This document shows, piece by piece, positions 7,201 through 10,642 of a DNA stretch of 10,642 nt (within the stretch, counting starts at the first letter, position 1; each line of letters opens with the position of its first letter). The stretch is taken from contig USBB01000047.1 in the NCBI GenBank assembly GCA_900552795.1, positions 1 through 10,642 on the forward strand. Reading direction: 5' to 3'. The notes beneath the pieces are model-generated. The model was not told the origin of the DNA and searched no databases. It was given only the letters and a program-made list of their open reading frames with translations. The translations under genes were made by a program, and so were the position numbers. The DNA is from an uncultured Eubacterium sp. Its GTDB lineage: Bacteria; Bacillota; Clostridia; Lachnospirales; Lachnospiraceae.

Positions 7201-7817
7201 TAAGAGGCGCAGGAAATGTGCTCGGAAAGAGTCAGCATGGACATATGGCAGCAGTCGGATATGATTTGTACTGCAAGATGCTTAACCAGGCAGTAAATGA
7301 CTTAAAGGGTATAAAAAATGAATATGAATTTGAGACAAATGTTGATTTGAGTGTGGATGCATATATCCCGTCGGCTTATATTAAGAGCGAATACCAAAAA
7401 CTTGATATTTATAAGCGAATTGCGGAGATTGAAACAGAAGAAGAATTAAGCGACATGAAAGATGAGCTTAACGACAGATACGGAAGTATACCGGAATGTG
7501 CAGTTAATCTGCTTAGTATTGCACTTATAAAGTCTAAGGCGCATAAACTGGGAGTCATGGAAATTAAGGGAAATATTGATGAAACGCAGACACCGTCAGC
7601 ATGGAAAACTATATTTAAAATGTATGCAAAGGCAGATATCAATTCAGAGGCGATTTCCGGTTTTATAGATTCGTTTGGCGGAGCGGTGCGTCTTGTGAAA
7701 GGCACGGAGCCATTGTTTGTATGGCGTGTTACAAAGAAAAAATACAGCAACGCTAAAGAATATCTTACAGGACTTAACGATATGATGGATATAATGCAAA
7801 GTCATCTTATGCCATAA
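4263..7817 (+). CDS. mfd: Transcription-repair coupling factor (Mfd)
   Basis: ATP-dependent translocase that pushes stalled RNA polymerase off lesions and recruits UvrA to start excision repair; 1184 residues, the usual size. In order: UvrB-like N-terminal region (about 25-330, including the stretch around HFAVRGGIIDIY); RNA-polymerase-interacting domain (about 498-570, VGDFVVHETHGLGIYRG); RecG-like helicase core with Walker A GDVGYGKT (656-663), DEEQ box (757-760), LSATPIPRT motif and QLRGRVGR (926-933); C-terminal TRCF domain (about 1025-1130). Start: an in-frame ATG at 4239 has no Shine-Dalgarno, whereas GGAGG at 4248-4252 lies 10 nt before the ATG at 4263, so the shorter form is preferred. 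Cotranscribed with pth. No terminator is seen after it; the next promoter begins 15 nt past the stop. Confidence 0.97.
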   Translation: MNSFYGPIVGMAGMEQVDKMLEQPGNAVMVSGCIDTQKVHFIEAAGRGFPIKVIITYDEAKAREIVEDAAFFDNCMYYPAKDFIFYSADVHGNQIVGERLRCINKILMAAKKGGRFTLVTTIDACIDMLLPLQRYKEMQISLKCGDIIDTDRFAADLVNLGYTRMPMVEEPGHFAVRGGIIDIYSYTDETPVRIELWDDEIDSIRFFDVQSQRSIEKCSDYTVFPATECILKQEEIEAGFDVFEKEYQSQLDNFGINNKKKTPEQTEAVNRLRKLKGELENNRDYSKFINIFAPECESLISYFPAKTTLFVLDEPNRIKERMELVSFEYEESMKNRLAGGYIVPSQTKLMRPLAQVYAEIAKNRVLMVSTLDYKPDMINVDLYERIDVRSISSYNNSFEYLSDDLKKYGRSGYRCVLVCNSRTRAARIVQDLEQLEVRAYFNEDYEKEIVPGTVMVTYGNIHRGFEYPLMQFVVIAENDIFTKNKRVKKKKRYEGKSISGFNELNVGDFVVHETHGLGIYRGIEKITVDGVEKDYVKIEYAGNSNLYVLATQLDRLQKYAAADTEKKPKLNKLGTIEWSRTKSKVKRVVEEVAKDLVELYAIRQQQKGYQFGKDTVWQTEFEEMFPYEETPDQLAAIEDTKRDMESGRIMDRLICGDVGYGKTEVAIRAAFKAVQEGKQVAYLVPTTILAQQHFNTFEQRMKSFPLKVAQLSSFRTNKEIKETLSELKKGFVDVVIGTHRLLSKDVEFKDLGLLIIDEEQRFGVAHKEKIKQLKNDVDVLTLSATPIPRTLHMSLVGIRDMSVLEEPPVDRVPIQTFVTEHNDEMIREAINRELARNGQVYYVYNKVRNIDEVAAHLQELVPDANIAYAHGQMDKRQLEKIMYEFINGETDVLISTTIIETGMDISNVNTMIIEDADRFGLSQLYQLRGRVGRSNRTAYAFLLYKRNRMLSEVAEKRLSAIREFSDFGSGFKIAMKDLEIRGAGNVLGKSQHGHMAAVGYDLYCKMLNQAVNDLKGIKNEYEFETNVDLSVDAYIPSAYIKSEYQKLDIYKRIAEIETEEELSDMKDELNDRYGSIPECAVNLLSIALIKSKAHKLGVMEIKGNIDETQTPSAWKTIFKMYAKADINSEAISGFIDSFGGAVRLVKGTEPLFVWRVTKKKYSNAKEYLTGLNDMMDIMQSHLMP

Positions 7818-7832
7818 ATTTGAAAAAAACCT

Positions 7833-7860
7833 TTGACATCATACGCTTTTGTGCTATAAT
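7833..7860 (+). promoter_or_regulatory. Near-consensus sigma-A promoter for the aldolase-like gene
   Basis: TTGACA (7833-7838), 16-bp spacer, TATAAT (7855-7860): both hexamers are perfect. Transcription would start near 7867, giving a leader of about 148 nt. It starts 15 bp after the mfd stop, so the downstream gene has its own strong transcription. Confidence 0.85.
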
Positions 7861-7866
7861 ACATTA

Positions 7867-8014
7867 AAGTTTAACGCTTTAAAGCGCAAAAAATATGCCG
7901 CATGGCAGGTGAATAATGATAACACATAGTATTTATATATCATATGAATGCAGGGCAGCATAATTTTAAGGCGCATTTAAGGCAAATTAAAATTAAATGA
8001 GAGAAGGTATAAAT
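7867..8014 (+). promoter_or_regulatory. Long 5' leader with palindrome, direct repeats and possible leader peptide
   Basis: The leader holds the 12-bp palindrome CGCTTTAAAGCG (7875-7886), a small hairpin TGCC-GCAT-GGCA (7896-7907), and a tandem direct repeat TTTAAGGC at 7965-7972 and 7976-7983 (11-bp period, about one helical turn). A 15-codon frame, 7916-7963 (MITHSIYISYECRAA), starts 4 nt after AGGTG and has three Ile codons, two of them ATA. No intrinsic terminator and no T-box consensus are visible, so classic attenuation is not supported. Confidence 0.35.
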
Positions 8015-8989
8015 ATGGAACGCAAAGGTGAATTAATGTCATTCAGACCGGATATTAAGGTCGTCGATTGTACTATCCGTGACGGAGGTCTCGTAAACAA
8101 TTTTGAATTTGATGATGAGTTTGTAAGAAATCTTTACAGCGCAAATGTGGCAGCCGGTGTTGATTATATGGAGTTTGGATATAAGGCTTCAAAGGAAATA
8201 TTTGATGTCAAAGAGTTTGGTAAGTGGAAATTTTGTGACGAGCAGGATATACGCGACATAGTAGGTGATAACAACACAGATTTAAAGATATCGGTTATGG
8301 CTGATGTTGGAAGAACAGATTATAAGAAAGATATTCTGCCTAAGTCTGAGAGCGTAATTGATATGATACGAATTGCTACATATGTTAATACTATTCCTGC
8401 GGCAATAGAGATGATTAACTACTGTGCGGATATGGGCTATGAGACTACTGTAAATGTTATGGCTGTATCAACATCAAGCGAGAGTGATCTTGATATGGCA
8501 CTTGAAATGCTTTCAAAGAGCAAGGTTGATGTGATTTATCTTGTGGACAGCTATGGTTCAATCTACCCTGAGCAGATAAGACGTTTTATGGATAAGTATT
8601 TAAAGATTGCAGAGGCTGAGGGCAAGCTTGTGGGAATTCATGCACATAATAATCAGCAGCTTGCATTTGCAAATACTATAGAGGCATGTGCATTCGGTGC
8701 AAGTTACCTTGATGCGACAGTCGGCGGCATGGGCAGAGGTGCAGGAAACTGTTATATGGAGCTTTTGCTCGGATTTCTTAGAAACCCTAAATACAGTCTT
8801 AATCCTATATTAAAATTTATACAGAACAGGCTTCTTCCGCTTAAAAAGTCAGGAGTGGTTTGGGGGTGTGATGTACAGTACATGCTTACGGGACAGCAAA
8901 ACCAGCACCCTCGTTCAGCTATAGCTTTTACAGCGGATAAGAGGGAGGATTACTCAAATTTCTATCAATCACTGCTTGATAGAGAATAA
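8015..8989 (+). CDS. DRE-TIM metallolyase-like protein (HMGL/aldolase catalytic domain)
   Basis: A 324-residue cytosolic TIM-barrel protein of the HMGL-like superfamily, which includes 4-hydroxy-2-oxovalerate aldolase, HMG-CoA lyase, citramalate and isopropylmalate synthases. Visible signatures: VDCTIRDGG (17-25) with the catalytic Arg-Asp pair R22-D23, LVDSYG (176-181), metal-binding GIHAHNN with H209 and H211, and GGMGRGAGN (237-245). The metal site and active-site Arg look intact. It lacks the C-terminal regulatory domain of isopropylmalate synthase (about 500 residues), and no acetaldehyde dehydrogenase partner of the DmpG type is adjacent, so substrate is unknown. Start: AGAAGG (8002-8007) lies 7 nt before ATG 8015; the in-frame ATG at 7997 overlaps this site and has none of its own. 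ilvE follows after 115 nt, which hints at 2-oxo-acid metabolism. Confidence 0.85.
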   Translation: MERKGELMSFRPDIKVVDCTIRDGGLVNNFEFDDEFVRNLYSANVAAGVDYMEFGYKASKEIFDVKEFGKWKFCDEQDIRDIVGDNNTDLKISVMADVGRTDYKKDILPKSESVIDMIRIATYVNTIPAAIEMINYCADMGYETTVNVMAVSTSSESDLDMALEMLSKSKVDVIYLVDSYGSIYPEQIRRFMDKYLKIAEAEGKLVGIHAHNNQQLAFANTIEACAFGASYLDATVGGMGRGAGNCYMELLLGFLRNPKYSLNPILKFIQNRLLPLKKSGVVWGCDVQYMLTGQQNQHPRSAIAFTADKREDYSNFYQSLLDRE

Positions 8990-9002
8990 ATGTAAACTGA
9001 TA

Positions 9003-9031
9003 TTGACTTTAATGTGGTGACGCAGTAAAAT
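9003..9031 (+). promoter_or_regulatory. Candidate sigma-A promoter for ilvE
   Basis: TTGACT (9003-9008), 17-bp spacer, TAAAAT (9026-9031). Five of six bases match consensus in each box at optimal spacing. Start near 9038 gives a leader of about 67 nt. No terminator separates the aldolase-like gene from ilvE, so read-through from 7855 is also possible. Confidence 0.5.
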
Positions 9032-9104
9032 TACAGAAAAGCATTGATTGAAAGTGGTGAAAAGACACATTTTCTAAACAATCTATCAGGAAAGGAAGAT
9101 TATC

Positions 9105-10130
9105 ATGGAAAAGAAAGAAATTGACTGGTCGAATCTTGGTTTTGGTTATGTAAAGACTGATAAGAGATTTGTAGCAAATTACAAAGATGGAGCGTGGGAT
9201 GATGGTGTCATTACAGAAGATGACAAGGTAGTAATCAGTGAGTGTGCGGGTGTGCTGCAGTATGCACAGACTTGCTTTGAAGGTATGAAAGCATACACGA
9301 CAGAGCAGGGTAAGACTGTTATATTCCGTCCTGATTTAAATGCCAAGCGTATGGCTGATTCATGCAAAAGACTTGAGATGCCGGTTTTTCCTGAGGATAA
9401 GTTTGTTGAGGCAGTTGCTGCTACAGTAAAGGCAAATTCAGCATGGGTTCCTCCATATGGTTCAGGTGCTACATTATATATTCGTCCGTATATGTTCGGA
9501 AGTGACCCTGTTATAGGTGTTAAGCCGGCATCTGAATATCAGTTCAGAGTATTTACAACGCCCGTAGGTCCTTACTTTAAGGGTGGAGCAAAACCTATTA
9601 CAATTAAGGTTTCTGACTTTGACCGTGCGGCACCTCACGGAACAGGACATATAAAGGCCGGACTTAACTATGCTATGAGTCTTCATGCGATTGTTACTGC
9701 ACATGAAGAGGGTTATGCCGAAAATATGTATCTTGATCCGGGAACAAGAACAAAGGTAGAAGAGACAGGCGGAGCGAACTTTATATTTGTAACTAAGGAT
9801 GGTAAGGTTGTTACTCCTAAGTCTGACAGTATTCTGCCATCAATAACAAGACGTTCTTTAGTGTATGTTGCAAAAGAATATCTCGGTCTTGAGGTTGAGG
9901 AAAGAGAAGTGCTTCTTGAGGAGGTTAAGGATTTTGCTGAATGTGGTTTATGTGGTACGGCAGCAGTTATCTCACCTGTAGGAAAGATTGTAGACCATGG
10001 AAAGGAAATCTTTTTCCCAAGCGGAATGGAGAATATGGGTCCGACAATTCAGAAATTATATGATACGCTTACAGGAATTCAGATGGGAAGAATTGAAGCA
10101 CCACAAGGCTGGATTTATACAGTTGAATGA
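9105..10130 (+). CDS. ilvE: Branched-chain amino acid aminotransferase
   Basis: PLP enzyme of fold type IV that interconverts Leu, Ile and Val with their 2-oxo acids, using glutamate/2-oxoglutarate; last step of branched-chain amino acid synthesis and first of breakdown. The 341 residues are typical of the longer bacterial/eukaryotic-like BCAT group. Signatures: CFEGMKAY (57-64), RPDLNAKRM (75-83), YIRPYMFGS (125-133), catalytic Schiff-base lysine K184 in GHIKAGLNYA, EETGGANFIF (219-228) with the conserved cofactor-binding Glu (E220), and CGTAAVISPVG (283-293) binding the PLP phosphate and substrate. AAAGGAAG at 9091-9098 lies 6 nt before the ATG. Cysteines C280 and C283 form CGLC just before the GTA motif. 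No T-box or leader attenuator is visible upstream. Confidence 0.96.
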   Translation: MEKKEIDWSNLGFGYVKTDKRFVANYKDGAWDDGVITEDDKVVISECAGVLQYAQTCFEGMKAYTTEQGKTVIFRPDLNAKRMADSCKRLEMPVFPEDKFVEAVAATVKANSAWVPPYGSGATLYIRPYMFGSDPVIGVKPASEYQFRVFTTPVGPYFKGGAKPITIKVSDFDRAAPHGTGHIKAGLNYAMSLHAIVTAHEEGYAENMYLDPGTRTKVEETGGANFIFVTKDGKVVTPKSDSILPSITRRSLVYVAKEYLGLEVEEREVLLEEVKDFAECGLCGTAAVISPVGKIVDHGKEIFFPSGMENMGPTIQKLYDTLTGIQMGRIEAPQGWIYTVE

Positions 10131-10193
10131 TTTTGATGGATTGATTTTATGTAATAATTATGTTTGATTTCTGTGGATTTTTTGTGATTAAAA

Positions 10194-10202
10194 TGATACA
10201 AT
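10194..10202 (+). promoter_or_regulatory. Weak extended -10 promoter upstream of the 76-codon gene
   Basis: TGA-TACAAT: extended -10 TG at 10194-10195 and TACAAT at 10197-10202, 36 nt before the ATG. No good -35 at 16-18 bp. TTGTGA (10182-10187) and TCACAA (10208-10213) form a 6-bp inverted repeat around it. Confidence 0.25.
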
Positions 10203-10238
10203 TATTGTCACAATCTAAAAAGAAAGAGGCTTTGGAAT

Positions 10239-10469
10239 ATGACTGAAATTGGTACGAACGAGAGATTATTAAGTTCCAATGTGACACCTGAGGAATGCAA
10301 AAAGATAGAAAAAGTCTTGCGCAGGAATAACATATCATATTGTGAAAGGTGGAAGCCGCGTTCAGGATTATTTAAGATTTTTGATGTCGGCAGAGCTGAT
10401 AAATGTGATATTTATATACATATGGATTCATTTGAAGAAGCAAAGCGTGTGCTCGCAGAGCATTCGTGA
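10239..10469 (+). CDS. Small protein of unknown function, possibly DUF2007-like
   Basis: A 76-residue soluble protein with no signal peptide or membrane segment. AAAGAGG at 10223-10229 lies 9 nt before the ATG, the codon use resembles its neighbours, and a hairpin follows the stop, so it is probably a real gene. Visible pattern: a charged helix (about 17-30, PEECKKIEKVLRRN), a short strand (ISYCERW), a basic loop, then strand CDIYIHM and helix FEEAKRVLAEH. This order (helix, strand, strand, helix, ending in an acidic EEA-x-x-VL helix) recalls the DUF2007 family of putative small signal-transducing proteins, but the match is from memory and weak. Function unknown. Confidence 0.7.
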   Translation: MTEIGTNERLLSSNVTPEECKKIEKVLRRNNISYCERWKPRSGLFKIFDVGRADKCDIYIHMDSFEEAKRVLAEHS

Positions 10470-10475
10470 TAAGTA

Positions 10476-10502
10476 TAAGCCGTGGCATTTTGTCGCGGCT
10501 TA
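10476..10502 (+). terminator. Hairpin after the 76-codon gene, probable terminator
   Basis: TAAGCCG (10476-10482) pairs with CGGCTTA (10496-10502). Five further inner pairs, two of them wobbles, give a 12-bp stem with a TTT loop, starting 6 nt past the stop codon. The following AATTATGTT is a poor U-tract, so termination may be partial. Confidence 0.55.
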
Positions 10503-10516
10503 ATTATGTTGGTGGA

Positions 10517-10548
10517 GGATTGTGGGAGTGCGAAGCACGAAACAATCC
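10517..10548. repeat. Nested palindromic element with TGCGAAGCA core
   Basis: Outer arms GGATTGT (10517-10523) and ACAATCC (10542-10548) enclose an inner hairpin GTGC-GAA-GCAC (10528-10538). The 9-mer TGCGAAGCA at its centre (10529-10537) also forms the tip of the hairpin at 3351-3370. Possibly a dispersed palindromic unit. Confidence 0.5.
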
Positions 10549-10597
10549 GTGTAATCATAATCAGGATGTTTTTGATAAAATTGCTAAAGAATGGAGA

Positions 10598-10642
10598 TAG
10601 TGTGAAAAATCATGTTGATACGATGATTTTTCACACAGCTAT
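10598..10642 (-). repeat. Right copy of the 45-bp inverted repeat
   Basis: Exact reverse complement of 9-53. Stem 10600-10613 pairs with 10623-10636, loop GTTGATACG at 10614-10622, and outer AGCTAT at 10637-10642. Identity stops at 10597 on the inner side. On the outer side it runs to the last base of the window, so the true repeat may be longer. The two copies enclose about 10.5 kb and all six genes. Confidence 0.9.

Noticed and set aside
7997..8014. Earlier in-frame start of the aldolase-like gene
   Set aside because: ATG 7997 has no RBS, and the good AGAAGG at 8002-8007 would fall inside the extension; start 8015 fits it.
7818..8014. T-box riboswitch upstream of the aldolase-like gene
   Set aside because: No AGGGTGGNACCGCG-type T-box and no terminator hairpin with T-run in the leader.
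10182..10213. TTGTGA-N20-TCACAA as a Crp-type operator
   Set aside because: Crp sites have a 6-bp spacer; 20 bp is far too long, and the 6-bp arms can arise by chance in A+T-rich DNA.
10600..10626. Possible leader peptide or start of a gene at the right end
   Set aside because: The GTG at 10600 is followed directly by TGA, and ATG 10612 gives only four codons inside the hairpin.

Overview
The window looks like chromosomal DNA of a low-G+C, Gram-positive gut anaerobe, most likely a pectin-using member of the Lachnospiraceae (Lachnospira / Eubacterium eligens type). This rests on the A+T-rich codon use, strong AAGGAGG-type ribosome binding sites, a very large secreted pectinesterase with a PKTGD sortase-type tail, and the Firmicutes gene order pth-mfd. 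The genus is inferred from gene content, not proven. All six convincing genes are on the + strand.

Layout. Positions 9-53 hold a 45-bp repeat whose exact reverse complement forms the last 45 bases of the window (10598-10642). Each copy is itself a 14-bp-stem hairpin. Positions 54-300 are an A+T-rich regulatory region with a sigma-28-like promoter. Positions 301-3207 encode the wall-anchored pectinesterase, followed by a strong intrinsic terminator. Positions 3313-3660 are a compact noncoding region full of hairpins. It holds two terminator-like hairpins, two extended -10 promoters and a possible small RNA of about 105 nt. Positions 3661-7817 carry pth (peptidyl-tRNA hydrolase) and mfd (transcription-repair coupling factor), almost certainly one operon. 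A near-consensus promoter lies just past the mfd stop and drives a DRE-TIM aldolase-like gene (8015-8989) through a leader of about 148 nt. Next come ilvE (branched-chain aminotransferase, 9105-10130), with its own candidate promoter, and a 76-codon gene of unknown function (10239-10469) followed by a hairpin.

How the parts relate. The pectinesterase would act on the cell surface, demethylating pectin so that lyases and polygalacturonases encoded elsewhere can cut it. pth and mfd are housekeeping genes: release of stalled peptidyl-tRNA, and rescue of stalled RNA polymerase coupled to DNA repair. The aldolase-like protein and IlvE may share a link to 2-oxo-acid or branched-chain amino acid metabolism, but only adjacency supports this. 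No mobile-element gene, tRNA, rRNA or CRISPR array is visible. The least explained parts are the 45-bp inverted repeats at both ends and the hairpin-dense pectinesterase-pth spacer.
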